Part shown: positions 8,968 to 18,032 of the stretch, piece after piece
Layout: the number at the start of each line of letters is the position of its first letter
Numbering within the stretch: the first letter of the stretch is position 1
Assembly: GCA_016934335.1 (NCBI GenBank)
Contig: JAFGTC010000197.1
Span: 1-45,978, forward strand
Direction of reading: 5' to 3'
Length of the DNA: 45,978 nt
Origin: Candidatus Omnitrophota bacterium
Lineage (GTDB): Bacteria; Hinthialibacterota; Hinthialibacteria; Hinthialibacterales; Hinthialibacteraceae
Translations under genes and position numbers: made by a program
Notes under the pieces: generated by a model
What the model was told of the DNA's origin: nothing
The model's input: only the letters and a program-made list of their open reading frames with translations
Database searches by the model: none

Positions 8968-9044
8968 TCCAATCATAGGAAAGTACGTTTTTTGCAACGC
9001 GCCGATTCATCAAACTGATTTTCAGCAGCAGGGGAGATCAAACG

Positions 9045-9609
9045 ATGAAAAGAGGCTTCACATTAATTGAATTGTTGATTGTGGTCGCAATTATCGGGAT
9101 TTTGGCCGCCATTGCTGTGCCTAACTTTTTGAACGCTCAAATACGCGCCAAACTCGCTAAGACCGAAGCGGATATGAAATCCCTGGAAACGGCGATCGAG
9201 TCCTATAAAATCGACGCCAATCAGTATATTGGTCCGTTTCAATTGTTTCGACTCACGACTCCGCTTGCCTATATCAGTTCGATCCCCGAAGATCCATTCG
9301 GCCCCATCATCGGATCGGATGTCGGTTATAACGCCGTTCTGAATGCGTATGGGTCGCCCATCAAGAAATTCTACATTTATCACGGACCGCCGACTTTTGA
9401 CACAAATCCCAAAAATGATCCGCCTTAATATCAAATGGGTGCTGACTGGCCTGGGACCTGATAGGGGATGGTTTGATGGCTCGTCCCCGTCTTCGTCTTA
9501 CCCCCGCTATGACGCTTCCAACGGCTTGATTTCTCGGGGAAATTTCGAACGAGTCGGTCCGGGGAACATCCCCCAAACGACATATCGCAATGCGTGGGAC
9601 AGCGGATAA
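9045..9609 (+). pseudogene. Pseudopilin (type IV-pilin-like) with a frameshift
   Basis: ATG at 9045 follows GGGGAG. The N-terminus MKRG|FTLIELLIVVAIIG is a canonical class III prepilin signal, followed by NFLNAQIRAKLAKTE and the LTTPLAY motif. The frame ends at a TAA at 9426-9428 after NPKNDPP. The C-terminal part, with GPDRGWFDG and RYDASNGLISRGNF, is intact but in the next frame (about 9427 to TAA 9607-9609). It aligns with the C-termini of the other pseudopilins in the window. A single small indel near 9420-9430 would restore a protein of about 187 residues. No obvious slippery heptamer is seen at the break, so I favour decay or a sequencing error over programmed frameshifting. A Tat-exported protein gene follows 27 bp later. 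Confidence 0.85.
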
Positions 9610-9636
9610 TAAGGAAATAATAAGGAGCGATAAGAT

Positions 9637-11085
9637 ATGTGTACACACTGCACTCGTCGGCAGATTCTCGGGGTTGGCGCGGTAAGTGGAATCGCGCTGG
9701 CCACAGGCCATTTGGCGGCTAAGAGCGAGGCGTCAAACGCCACGCCCGCAGCTGCATCGAAGGTCCGAATTTGCGTTGTCATCGCCGGAAATCCCGGCGA
9801 ACGTAGTTGGTGCCCGTCGGAAGCGGAAATCACGGCTGCGCGGATGCGCCTGGAAAAGGCGGAGAAGAATCTTGGCAACGTGGAATTCGTTATCGGTCAG
9901 GCAAACAACACCGAGCAGACCGCTCAGTTGCTGACCGCAGCCGGTCCCGATGCTCCCGTGCTGGTCATTAGTGCGGATATCTTCGGTCCTAAAAGCGTCA
10001 TGCCGGAGATCTTCAAACAGCGTCGACCGGCAGCTTTGTTTCATCTTCCCGTCGTTGGCGGGCATGACTGGTGTCTGGTGAAGCCGTGGCGTGAGGAGGG
10101 CAACAGGATCACCCTGTTCAACACTACTGATTACAATGAATTAGAACGGGCTGCCGCGCTGCTGAGAGTCGTACCTTTATTGCGGCGGAGCCGAGTGCTT
10201 GTTTCTCCTCCATTCAAGGGCACTCCCGAATCCTACGCGCCGGATATGGTGAAAGAGCGGCTGGGTGTTGAAATTGTCCAGATCGCCGATGGACGGTATG
10301 ACCGGATTATGGAGAAGATAGACGCGGCCGATGTCGAAGCGGAAGCGAAGGTGTGGCTCGACGAGGCGAAAAGCATCGTCGAACCGGCCCGGGAGGATGT
10401 GGTCAAGGCGGCCAGAGCGAGCCTGACGCTGAACCAGTTGATCGCCGAAAATCGTGCTGATGGATTATGTGTCGGGACTTGTATGAGCTGGCTGAATCGT
10501 GGATTTCCATGTCTGGGATTTTCACGCCTTAACGACCGGGGAATCCCCGCCGCTTGCGACGGGGATATGGATTGCTTGCTTACCATGCTGATATTCCAGC
10601 ACGCTCTGAACCGGGCTGGTTTTCTGGGCAACGCGGCGGGCGTGGATGCGTCCAAGAACGCATTTCACCTCTCCCACTGTTCGGCTCCGCTTCGGATGGA
10701 AGGCCCTGAGAGCCCCAGGGCTCCCTACCTGCTTCGACGGCATGCGGAGGTTCGCGGCGGCGCTGTGACCGAGGTCCACTATCGCATCGGACAGAAAGTT
10801 ACATTCACCAAACTGGTTCATCTTGACACTCTGTTGATGTTTACAGGTAAGATCATTGAAGTCCCGAAGGTTCCCAAAGGCAAGGAGCGAGGCTGCCGAA
10901 CGGAAATCGTCGCGGAAGTAAATGATGCAGAGAAACTGCTGGCCAACTGGGGCGGCGGAGCGCTTGGCGCAAGCGCCAAGGATTATTATGCCTCTTTGCA
11001 CCGGGTGGCCTACTATGGCGACCAAACCCGGGCGATTCGTCACGTGGCCCACTTGATAGGATTGAAAGTGGTGGAGGAAGTTTGA
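9637..11085 (+). CDS. Tat-exported L-fucose/L-arabinose isomerase-like protein
   Basis: 482 residues, with AAGGAG upstream of the ATG. The N-terminus has a twin-arginine signal (RRQILG at 7-12, then a hydrophobic stretch and Ala-rich region to about residue 35). The mature chain resembles the sugar-isomerase fold of FucI/AraA: an N-terminal Rossmann-like part (VRICVVIAGNPGERSW...) and a C-terminal beta-barrel region (VHYRIGQKVTFTKLVHLD, then LLMFTGKIIEVP). Such Tat-tagged isomerase-like proteins may act on free sugars outside the cytoplasm, but the metal-binding residues were not verified. The gene follows a broken pseudopilin and is convergent with the glycoside hydrolase downstream. Confidence 0.75.
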   Translation: MCTHCTRRQILGVGAVSGIALATGHLAAKSEASNATPAAASKVRICVVIAGNPGERSWCPSEAEITAARMRLEKAEKNLGNVEFVIGQANNTEQTAQLLTAAGPDAPVLVISADIFGPKSVMPEIFKQRRPAALFHLPVVGGHDWCLVKPWREEGNRITLFNTTDYNELERAAALLRVVPLLRRSRVLVSPPFKGTPESYAPDMVKERLGVEIVQIADGRYDRIMEKIDAADVEAEAKVWLDEAKSIVEPAREDVVKAARASLTLNQLIAENRADGLCVGTCMSWLNRGFPCLGFSRLNDRGIPAACDGDMDCLLTMLIFQHALNRAGFLGNAAGVDASKNAFHLSHCSAPLRMEGPESPRAPYLLRRHAEVRGGAVTEVHYRIGQKVTFTKLVHLDTLLMFTGKIIEVPKVPKGKERGCRTEIVAEVNDAEKLLANWGGGALGASAKDYYASLHRVAYYGDQTRAIRHVAHLIGLKVVEEV

Positions 11086-11150
11086 CCGGACAAGACAATG
11101 AAACTTCTCATTTTTGTTCCTATCCATGCCTCCGCGCTTATGGATTGGAT

Positions 11151-11166
11151 CTCGGTAACTACCGAG
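11151..11166. other. Short hairpin between convergent genes
   Basis: CTCGGT-AACT-ACCGAG forms a 6-bp stem with a tetraloop in the 141-bp gap between two convergent genes. No T-run follows closely on either strand, so a terminator role is only possible. Confidence 0.3.
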
Positions 11167-11226
11167 CCGGACGAAACTTCACCGTTTTTTAGACAAGAGT
11201 CGCTGTCATAACTGACAATTGGGCGC

Positions 11227-13419
11227 CTACTTCTCAACAAGATAAGCCGCGATCTCCAAACCCGGCAACTCGATGGAAATCTTTTGCGGCTTCCCATCCA
11301 CGGCAAGCGTTTGTTCGCCTTTCCATTGTTGGATCTGTACCGGCTCATTGTCGAAGCCATAGCGCTCCGGCGTCCAGTTCCAGGTAAACTTGATTGGGAT
11401 TTCGGTTACATTCGCGAATAGGAAAACGATGCTCCTGTCTCCCGATCGCCAAGCGCCGCATTGAAGGGCGGAATCGGTAATCGGCCACTTTTGGCCCGAC
11501 CATGCCCAATCGGCTGTCACATCCGGGATATCACCGGCAGTCACAGGCGGCCGCGCCATCTCTCCCCAGGATAGATGCGGCAGCAGATCATGGCGCAGGC
11601 GGGCGGCTTTTCTCATGAACTCCGCAGTCTCCTTATGCTCCAGAATCGCGGGAGACAACCAGCCCAGCTGCTCTCCAAACACCAGCGACTGACCGATCTT
11701 CATCCGATGCGCCAGCTGGTCATTCCCCTGGTAGGAGCGGGAAAACAATTGAATCTTTCCTCCGTAGACGGCGGCGAACAGAGGAATCTGGTTCTGATAT
11801 TGGAAATGCCAGGTCAGGTAGCCGTCAAAGCAATGCAGGTAGGGCTCCGCATTGCATTCGGTAGTAATCATTTTTTCCGGGTTCAATTCCTGCATTTTCC
11901 GCTGCAATTCCATAATCATCGGCCAATAGCCGTCTACCGTCCACCAGTGTCCGCCGTTGAGGGGATGCCCGTGGAAAGAATCGCAGCAAAGACGGGGACT
12001 GGCGGCCGCCACCTGATCGATATAAACTCCGTCCACATTAAATTCCGGACCGAGCAGGCGCAGGACGATTTCCTGAACCTTATCCTGCCACAACCGGGTT
12101 GTCGGGCACATGGGGACCAATTTCTGCTTCGACCCATATTCTTCCACATAATACTTTCCACTGGCGTCTTTCGTGGCGGCGGGGAGAGCGACTGTTTGAA
12201 AATCCTGGGTATCGCTGTCCCAAAGCCTGCCATTGATATAGGGCATGACTCGCACCCCGGCTTCCTGCAGGCGCTTTACTCCTTCCGCAAAATCATCTTT
12301 CGCTGGGAAATAATGCGGGTAGTCGTCATCGAAAGGAATCTGATGCCAACTGTACCAGTGAATAGCGGTCGGAACCCCCATGAATTCGGCGAAACGGATG
12401 GTCGGTTCCACCACGGCTTCCGCGTCTCCGCTGGTGCATACCCAGACCGCCGTCTCTTTGAACCAGGAGGGCGTATCCGTTCTGCGGGAATCGACTTTCC
12501 AGCGGGCTTCCTTGAACACCCACCGCTTATAAATCTGCGCGGCGTCGAACCAGTCGCCGTCGAATAACTGCAGAACGCCTTTTCCCGAAAGAGTAAAGTC
12601 GTTGCCGGCGACGCCCGCATCCGGGGCCGGCGTTTTCATGTGTATGGTTACGGTCTTCTGATCGTCGGAGCGCTTCACCTGCAGATCCCGGCTGCTTCCT
12701 AAAGGATCTTCGACGGCAAAGTAAAGCCCGCCCTGCGGATCCCATTCGGCGCAGAAAGACATCGGAGACCATCCGCTGGGATACAAACCGCTGAATGAAA
12801 CCCCTTTTTTCATCGGATCGAAGACCAGTTCACCCGAAACCCGGGGGATGACCAGCACATCATCTTCAGACGATTCTCCAAGCGGCTTCAGCGCGATCAT
12901 CGGAAAAATCACCTGCTGGATTGACCAGTCCGAGGTTTGATTATCTATGGTCAGAGCCGTCTCGACTCGGTCTTCGGGCGCCGCCTTTAACTGGCAGATC
13001 AGTCGAATCTCTTCCGTTTCTGCATCGGATTGTTCCTCCGCATCTTCCTCTGTCAGAAGCTCGCCTAATTTCCATTCAATTTCAACTGAATCCGATCCTT
13101 TCGTTTCACCAGCGGGCGGGCATTGGCGGCTGTCGATAGAGATTTTCTCTCCATCCAATCGCTGCAGATCCACCTGCCATAGGGGATGATCGAGCTGATT
13201 GAGGGTGCGGCTGGCCTTTTCATCCTTCCAGGAGATCGCAGCGGATTGATTCTCCTGTTTTTCTATCGTCATCGTCATTCGACCGGAATGTATAACAATG
13301 GGATTTTCAAGGAGGGAATCGCTCCAGGCGCGGATTCCGGCGCAGGAATAAATCGCCATAATGATAAAAATAGGTCGCATCAGTTTGGCATGGATGGCAT
13401 CACTCAACCAAGAGATCAT
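11227..13419 (-). CDS. Putative secreted TIM-barrel glycoside hydrolase
   Basis: 730 residues. GGGAG lies seven bases before the ATG. A signal segment lies at about residues 14-31. Residues 40-290 look like a beta-sandwich domain, and 320-640 like a (beta/alpha)8 barrel: PTAIHWYSWHQIPFDDDYP, VMPYINGRLWDSD, CPTTRLWQDKVQEIVLRLL, VDGVYIDQVAAASP and ITTECNAEPY. Asp468 (VYIDQ) and Glu521 or Glu525 are candidate nucleophile and acid/base, by analogy with clan GH-D/GH13-like barrels. A C-terminal beta-domain follows to 730. The overall pattern resembles the uncharacterised DUF6259-type hydrolases of environmental bacteria; that match is from memory. Substrate is unknown. The neighbouring Tat isomerase-like protein suggests a carbohydrate role. 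Confidence 0.78.
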   Translation of the reverse strand: MISWLSDAIHAKLMRPIFIIMAIYSCAGIRAWSDSLLENPIVIHSGRMTMTIEKQENQSAAISWKDEKASRTLNQLDHPLWQVDLQRLDGEKISIDSRQCPPAGETKGSDSVEIEWKLGELLTEEDAEEQSDAETEEIRLICQLKAAPEDRVETALTIDNQTSDWSIQQVIFPMIALKPLGESSEDDVLVIPRVSGELVFDPMKKGVSFSGLYPSGWSPMSFCAEWDPQGGLYFAVEDPLGSSRDLQVKRSDDQKTVTIHMKTPAPDAGVAGNDFTLSGKGVLQLFDGDWFDAAQIYKRWVFKEARWKVDSRRTDTPSWFKETAVWVCTSGDAEAVVEPTIRFAEFMGVPTAIHWYSWHQIPFDDDYPHYFPAKDDFAEGVKRLQEAGVRVMPYINGRLWDSDTQDFQTVALPAATKDASGKYYVEEYGSKQKLVPMCPTTRLWQDKVQEIVLRLLGPEFNVDGVYIDQVAAASPRLCCDSFHGHPLNGGHWWTVDGYWPMIMELQRKMQELNPEKMITTECNAEPYLHCFDGYLTWHFQYQNQIPLFAAVYGGKIQLFSRSYQGNDQLAHRMKIGQSLVFGEQLGWLSPAILEHKETAEFMRKAARLRHDLLPHLSWGEMARPPVTAGDIPDVTADWAWSGQKWPITDSALQCGAWRSGDRSIVFLFANVTEIPIKFTWNWTPERYGFDNEPVQIQQWKGEQTLAVDGKPQKISIELPGLEIAAYLVEK

Positions 13420-13822
13420 TGTTCTTCTCCCTCACACGGTTGTTCACATTCGAATATTCTGAAAAATGAAAGGTTTTCGCCCTTGTACAAGTTTATACGA
13501 AACGACCATCGGTAAAAGCGGAGGAGCCTGTTTGGCGGCGTCAACCAAGGGGCGTTGCCTATGTCATTATGTCTGCGTGTTTGTTTAGAGGTGAAAGAAT
13601 AGGTTGTAAGTGAAAGAAGAGGTTTGTCGATGGGCATGCTTTTTAAGCGCCTACTGCGCCGACTTTTTGGGGCGTTTCATTTTTTAACAGGATCGAATCC
13701 CGCTTTTTCGAACGGAGGACGCCGCATGACCGTCAACAAGTGCCAAACGAAAGTATATTTTAAAATGCGCATCTGTTATCATGCAGCAAACAGGTTGATA
13801 AAGTGATAATGGGAGAACAAAA
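13420..13822. other. Intergenic between divergent genes
   Basis: 403 bp with no supported gene. A 60-codon frame at 13624-13806 has no ribosome-binding site and overlaps low-complexity sequence. GGATCGAATCCCGC at about 13690 resembles a tRNA T-arm, but no cloverleaf can be built around it. Confidence 0.45.
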
Positions 13823-14377
13823 ATGCGAAAAGGATTTACCTTAATCGAACTCCTGATCGTTGTAGCCATCATCGGAATTCTGGCGGCGATCGCAGTGCCT
13901 AACTTCCTGAATGCGCGCATTCGAGCGCAAGTCTCTCGAGCTTCCTCCGAATTGACCAGTCTTTCCAAGGCGTATGTCATGTATCGCGTGGATAACAACG
14001 CCTATGCTCCTCATATCGACGGTGATCCGGCGCAGCATAAGTATGTCACTACGCCAACAGCCTATATGTCTTCTTCCGTGTTGGATATTTTCGCCGCTCC
14101 GAACGGCCCGCATGGGAGCGATACTAGTTGGCCTTGGCAATGCTGCACGCAAGGACAATATCACGCAGAGCCGGCTTATTTCGCTTATAATGCCGGTTCA
14201 AATTCGCCGGTTCGCAGCAACCGGCAATTCGCTTATTTCGTTATTAGCTACGGCCCCGATAATATGTTCGATGGAGAGACGTACGATTCATCGAACGGCA
14301 TGCTAAGCACTGGAAATATGCTTGTGGGCGTGGAAGGGGAATACGCGCAGGGATATCCATATACGACGCCGAATTAG
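13823..14377 (+). CDS. Intact type IV-pilin-like pseudopilin
   Basis: 184 residues, with GGGAG before the ATG. MRKG|FTLIELLIVVAIIG is a class III signal cleaved by prepilin peptidase after Gly4, giving Phe+1 and Glu+5. The hydrophobic helix spans residues 5-25, and NFLNARIRAQVSRA follows. The globular part contains VTTPTAYMSSSV, a Cys-Cys pair (QCC), SYGPDNMFDG and YDSSNGMLSTGNM. It is the only complete member of four such loci in the window and serves as the template for recognising the broken ones. No assembly ATPase, platform protein or peptidase is nearby, so it would rely on machinery encoded elsewhere. The gene for a Tat-exported DUF362 protein starts 81 bp downstream. Confidence 0.9.
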   Translation: MRKGFTLIELLIVVAIIGILAAIAVPNFLNARIRAQVSRASSELTSLSKAYVMYRVDNNAYAPHIDGDPAQHKYVTTPTAYMSSSVLDIFAAPNGPHGSDTSWPWQCCTQGQYHAEPAYFAYNAGSNSPVRSNRQFAYFVISYGPDNMFDGETYDSSNGMLSTGNMLVGVEGEYAQGYPYTTPN

Positions 14378-14458
14378 TAACTGCCGATTCATCAATGGAT
14401 CAGGGTAAAAATAAAACAATTATTTCTGAAGGATATTGTTGAAAAGGAAAAAAGAAAA

Positions 14459-15445
14459 ATGACCTGTTCTTCCATCACCCGCCGCCGATTCGTGCAAACA
14501 ATTCCAGCCGTCGCCGGAGCGTTGTCTTTGACGTCCGCCGCCGCTCAAAAAAAGAGCCTGGTTGTCGAGGTTCACCGGCCGGGAATCACCCAAGAGAACA
14601 ACCGGCCCGATCCCGCCGGCGTGCAGGAAATGCTGGACAGAGCCATGCAGGAGTTTACGGGGGAGAAATCCCGTAAGGATCAGTGGGCTAGGTGCGTCTC
14701 GAAAGACGATGTAGTAGGATTAAAAGTCAACGGATTGGGCGGGCCCAGGCTGTCGACCAAAACAGAACTGATCTATGCGATTATCAAGCGCCTGGTGGAG
14801 TTTGGCGTTAAAGAGAATAACATCATTGTGTGGGACGACCGGATCCGCTGCATGCAAGCCGTCGGGATGGATGTCAATTTCGGAGATGCGGGCGTTCGCG
14901 TTTATACGACTGACAATCCAAAAATCGGTTGGGAAGAGAAGGAAACTCATTTCGGCTCCGCTTCCGCTAATATTTCCAAGATCATGGCGCAACAGATTAC
15001 CGCTCTCATTAATCTTCCCATCATGAAGGATCATCGCTATTCGGGAGTGACTCTTTCTCTCAAAAATATTTCTCATGGCATCACTAATCGCTCCGGCCGT
15101 TTTCACGGCAATAATTGCTGTCCTTATATCGCGGAGATCAATGCCGCGCCGGTGGTCAAAAAGAAATACCGGTTGACCATTCTTGATGCGTTTCAGGGAT
15201 GTTACGACAAAGGGCCGATGTACGCGCCGTCAGGACTCATCAATTATGATTCACTATATATTGCAGCCGACCGTTCGGCGCTTGATACGATCGGCGCGGC
15301 GCGGATAGAAAAAGCCCGCAAAGAGAACGGCCTTTTGCCGGTTGCGGAAGTCGGTCGCCCGGCGAAATTCATCGCCGAAGCAGCGGAACTGGGGGTGGGG
15401 ACGAACAATCTGGAGCAGATCGAACACCGGGTGATTGAGGCTTGA
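14459..15445 (+). CDS. Tat-exported DUF362-domain protein
   Basis: 328 residues from ATG 14459 (weak AAGGA upstream). The N-terminus carries a twin-arginine signal, RRRFVQ at about residues 8-13, then a hydrophobic stretch to SAAAQ. The rest matches the DUF362 pattern: DDVVGLKVNGLGGPRLSTK, an amphipathic helix with RLVEFGVKENNIIVWDD, LINLPIMKDHRYSGVTLSL, KNISHGITN, and a C-terminal LDTIGAARIEKAR region. DUF362 proteins are often fused or linked to iron-sulfur proteins; no Cys cluster of ferredoxin type is present here. Function is unknown, with a periplasmic location inferred. It follows the intact pseudopilin on the same strand and may share its transcript. Confidence 0.85.
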   Translation: MTCSSITRRRFVQTIPAVAGALSLTSAAAQKKSLVVEVHRPGITQENNRPDPAGVQEMLDRAMQEFTGEKSRKDQWARCVSKDDVVGLKVNGLGGPRLSTKTELIYAIIKRLVEFGVKENNIIVWDDRIRCMQAVGMDVNFGDAGVRVYTTDNPKIGWEEKETHFGSASANISKIMAQQITALINLPIMKDHRYSGVTLSLKNISHGITNRSGRFHGNNCCPYIAEINAAPVVKKKYRLTILDAFQGCYDKGPMYAPSGLINYDSLYIAADRSALDTIGAARIEKARKENGLLPVAEVGRPAKFIAEAAELGVGTNNLEQIEHRVIEA

Positions 15446-15521
15446 ATCCGTGAACTAAGAACCCAAAAATTCCACCAGCGGCTTCCAAAGCAAAAAATGA
15501 AGGTTGTGAGGTTATTTTAGT

Positions 15522-17024
15522 TTGCGACGGTCAATTTTAAACGCTTTATTCTCAGACGCTCGTCCCGCGCCGCATCTTCCAACCTTCCGCGACTGGTCGG
15601 CTCTTTTCGCCCTTTCGATACTCGCCGCTGCGTCGGCGTTTCTGATCGGCCGCTTTGTCTTGCAGGATTTTCCCAATTCCGCGGATGAACACGCCTACCT
15701 CTTCCAGGCTCAATTGTTCGCCGGCGGCCGCCTTTCCGCCCCGGCTCACCCCAAACAGGAATTTTTATCCCCGTTTTTCATCTTGACGCACGGCGACAAG
15801 GTTTTTTCCCTATTCCCGCCCGGCTGGCCGCTCCTATTGTCGCTGGGCGAACGCGCCGGATGCCCCGCCCTCGTCAACCCCCTGCTCAGCGCCGGCGCCC
15901 TCTTCCTGATTTTCGCCCTGGGATGGAAATTGTGGGGGCGTCGGGAGGCGTGGACGGCGGTTCTCTTGACGGCGATTTCCCCCTTTTTTCTTTTTAACGG
16001 CGCCTCCTATTTTTCTCATCCCTCCTGCCTCTTCAGCGTGCTGCTTGCGGTCTATCTGCTAATAGTATGGGAGCGCACCGAATGGTTCGTCTGGGCCCTG
16101 CTGGCCGGACTGGCGGCGTCCTGGGCGTTCACGATCCGCGAATTCACGGCTGTTCTGACCCTGACCGCTCCCCTGATTCTAACTTTCGCCGCCTCCAAAA
16201 AACGAGTCCGCCTCCTGGCGGGGCTGCTCATCGGCGCACTGCCCCTTCTCATTTTTTATCTATATTATAATCAAAGCCTTACAGGAGATTGGCGCATGCC
16301 CGCGCGCTTCCTCCAATCCAGCGAACGCCTCGGCTTCGGAGATCGCGAAATTCAACTCTTCGATTATCGCGAAATTCAGCATTACGGCCCGGTGGACGCG
16401 ATGTCCAACCTTCTGCGCAATCTCGGAAAACTCGTTCTCTGGACGGCGCCGGGGCTGCCCCTGTTCGCCCTGCTCGGCGCCTGGCGCAGCCGAAAACAAC
16501 CCTGGATTCTCGCGCTGGCCTGCTCGGCGGCCTTGCTGCCCGTCGGATACATTCTCTACCCGTCAGACGGCGGCAATCAGTACGGCCCGCGCTTTTACTA
16601 CGAATCGCTCGGATTCCTCTCCCTGCTGGCGGCCCCGTTTATCCGGGACGCCCTCCACCGCAGGCTCGCTCCCAACCAGCGGCGCGCCGCTCTCGCCGCT
16701 CTGCTCCTCGCCGCCGCCGCGCTCTTCGCCATGCACGGCCGATTCTTTCACCGGCAGATCTACGAACGCCGCACGCTCTACCGCCTGGTCGAGCGCCGCG
16801 GCCTCCACAACGCCGTCGTTTTCGTCTCCGCCCCCAGCGGCGATATGACCCAGGGCGACTTGATCCGCAATCCGGCCGATCCCCGGCAGGCCGACGTCGT
16901 CTACGCCTGGCATCTCGCTGAGCGGAATCGCGAATTGGCCCAATTCTTCCCCGACCGCTCCTTTTTTCTCTTCGGGAGAGATCCCCGAACCGGCGCAGTC
17001 TTTTTACAACGCCTGACGCTCTGA
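15522..17024 (+). CDS. Polytopic GT-C glycosyltransferase-like membrane protein (GT39/ArnT type)
   Basis: 500 residues from a TTG at 15522 with GTGAGG about eight bases upstream. About ten to eleven hydrophobic helices run from residue 30 to about 410, followed by a soluble C-terminal part. The first periplasmic loop carries NSADEHAYLFQAQLFAGGRL, the acidic D-E/x-Y signature of polyprenyl-phosphate-dependent GT-C enzymes such as ArnT and PMT. It probably transfers a sugar from an undecaprenyl carrier to an envelope or protein acceptor. The base composition is clearly GC-richer than the preceding genes. A hairpin with T-rich flank at 17064-17086 follows. Confidence 0.8.
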   Translation: MRRSILNALFSDARPAPHLPTFRDWSALFALSILAAASAFLIGRFVLQDFPNSADEHAYLFQAQLFAGGRLSAPAHPKQEFLSPFFILTHGDKVFSLFPPGWPLLLSLGERAGCPALVNPLLSAGALFLIFALGWKLWGRREAWTAVLLTAISPFFLFNGASYFSHPSCLFSVLLAVYLLIVWERTEWFVWALLAGLAASWAFTIREFTAVLTLTAPLILTFAASKKRVRLLAGLLIGALPLLIFYLYYNQSLTGDWRMPARFLQSSERLGFGDREIQLFDYREIQHYGPVDAMSNLLRNLGKLVLWTAPGLPLFALLGAWRSRKQPWILALACSAALLPVGYILYPSDGGNQYGPRFYYESLGFLSLLAAPFIRDALHRRLAPNQRRAALAALLLAAAALFAMHGRFFHRQIYERRTLYRLVERRGLHNAVVFVSAPSGDMTQGDLIRNPADPRQADVVYAWHLAERNRELAQFFPDRSFFLFGRDPRTGAVFLQRLTL

Positions 17025-17063
17025 CTTGGAGAACGGTGGGCCTTCATGTAAACTAATACATTG

Positions 17064-17086
17064 CGAACCTACAAGGTTCGTTATTT
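17064..17086 (+). terminator. Probable intrinsic terminator after the GT-C gene
   Basis: CGAACCT (17064-17070), a three-base loop ACA and AGGTTCG (17074-17080) form a perfect 7-bp stem, followed by TTATTTT. It lies 40 bp after the glycosyltransferase stop and 32 bp before ilvE. Confidence 0.65.
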
Positions 17087-17117
17087 TCCTTGACAGATTT
17101 AAGGAGGCGCAAAAAGG

Positions 17118-18032
17118 ATGACCACAACACCGGCAATTTCAATCAATGGAACATTTTTTTCCCCCGAAGACGCCAGGGTCTCCGTTTTTGATCATGGATT
17201 TCTCTATGGCGACGGCGTTTTCGAAGGCATTCGCGTGTATGGAACCCGCATCTTTCGCGGCGAACGACACGTACGGCGCTTGTTCCGCTCCGCAAAAGTC
17301 CTTGATTTGAAAATCGTTCAAACCCAGGAAGAGGTGTTGGAGGAAATCAAGAAAGTGTCGAGGAAATGGGCTGAAATCAACAACGTCGATCTCAGCAATA
17401 ACGGCGATCCTCTCTATATTCGAGTCATCGTCAGCCGCGGCGACGGCGATTTAGGCCTTGATCCGCGCAAATGCCCTCAAACCAAATTGGTTGTAATCGT
17501 CGACCGAATCAAACTTTATCCCAAAGAACACTACGAAAAAGGCCTGACATTGGTCACGACCGCCATTACGCGCACTCGTCCCGATTCGCTGCCTCCTCAG
17601 GTTAAATCGTTGAATTATGCCTGCAACATCTTGGCCAAAATGGACGCCAACCGCGAAAACGCCGCCGAAGCGATCTTTTTCAACCATATGGGATACGTGG
17701 CGGAAGCCACCGCCGACAATATTTTCATCGTCAGCGAAGGCGAACTCATCACCCCGCCGGTCTCCGACGGGGCTCTGCCCGGCATCACCCGCGAGACGGT
17801 TTTACAATTAGCCGAAAAGAACGGCATTCCCAACCGCGAAGCCCACGTCACCCTCGCCGATCTGTACAACGCCGACGAGTGCTTCCTGACGGGAACGGCG
17901 GCGCGCGTGGTCCCCGTGACCACCATCAACAGCCGCACCATCGGAACGGGCGAACGCGGGCCGATTACCTATCAATTGATGGAAGCCTATGTGAAGCGCA
18001 CAGAAACGGATGGCGTTTTGATTTATGACTAG
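17118..18032 (+). CDS. ilvE: Branched-chain amino acid aminotransferase (class IV)
   Basis: 304 residues with AAGGAGG ten bases before ATG. Cytosolic PLP enzyme of fold type IV, converting branched-chain 2-oxo acids and glutamate to Val, Leu and Ile. Motifs: VFDHGFLYGDGVFEGIRVYG (residues about 24-43), YIRVIVSRG, the PLP-lysine region VKSLNYACNILAK, AEAIFFN, GYVAEATADNIFIV and ADECFLTGTAARVVPV. Length matches the family. D-amino-acid aminotransferase and aminodeoxychorismate lyase are relatives, but the EG-R-YG and LTGTA patterns favour IlvE. A hairpin separates it from the upstream gene. A direct-repeat element begins within its stop codon. Confidence 0.93.
   Translation: MTTTPAISINGTFFSPEDARVSVFDHGFLYGDGVFEGIRVYGTRIFRGERHVRRLFRSAKVLDLKIVQTQEEVLEEIKKVSRKWAEINNVDLSNNGDPLYIRVIVSRGDGDLGLDPRKCPQTKLVVIVDRIKLYPKEHYEKGLTLVTTAITRTRPDSLPPQVKSLNYACNILAKMDANRENAAEAIFFNHMGYVAEATADNIFIVSEGELITPPVSDGALPGITRETVLQLAEKNGIPNREAHVTLADLYNADECFLTGTAARVVPVTTINSRTIGTGERGPITYQLMEAYVKRTETDGVLIYD

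Noticed and set aside
13680..13720. tRNA-like T-arm sequence GGATCGAATCCCGC
   Set aside because: No matching acceptor, D- or anticodon stem can be formed around it.
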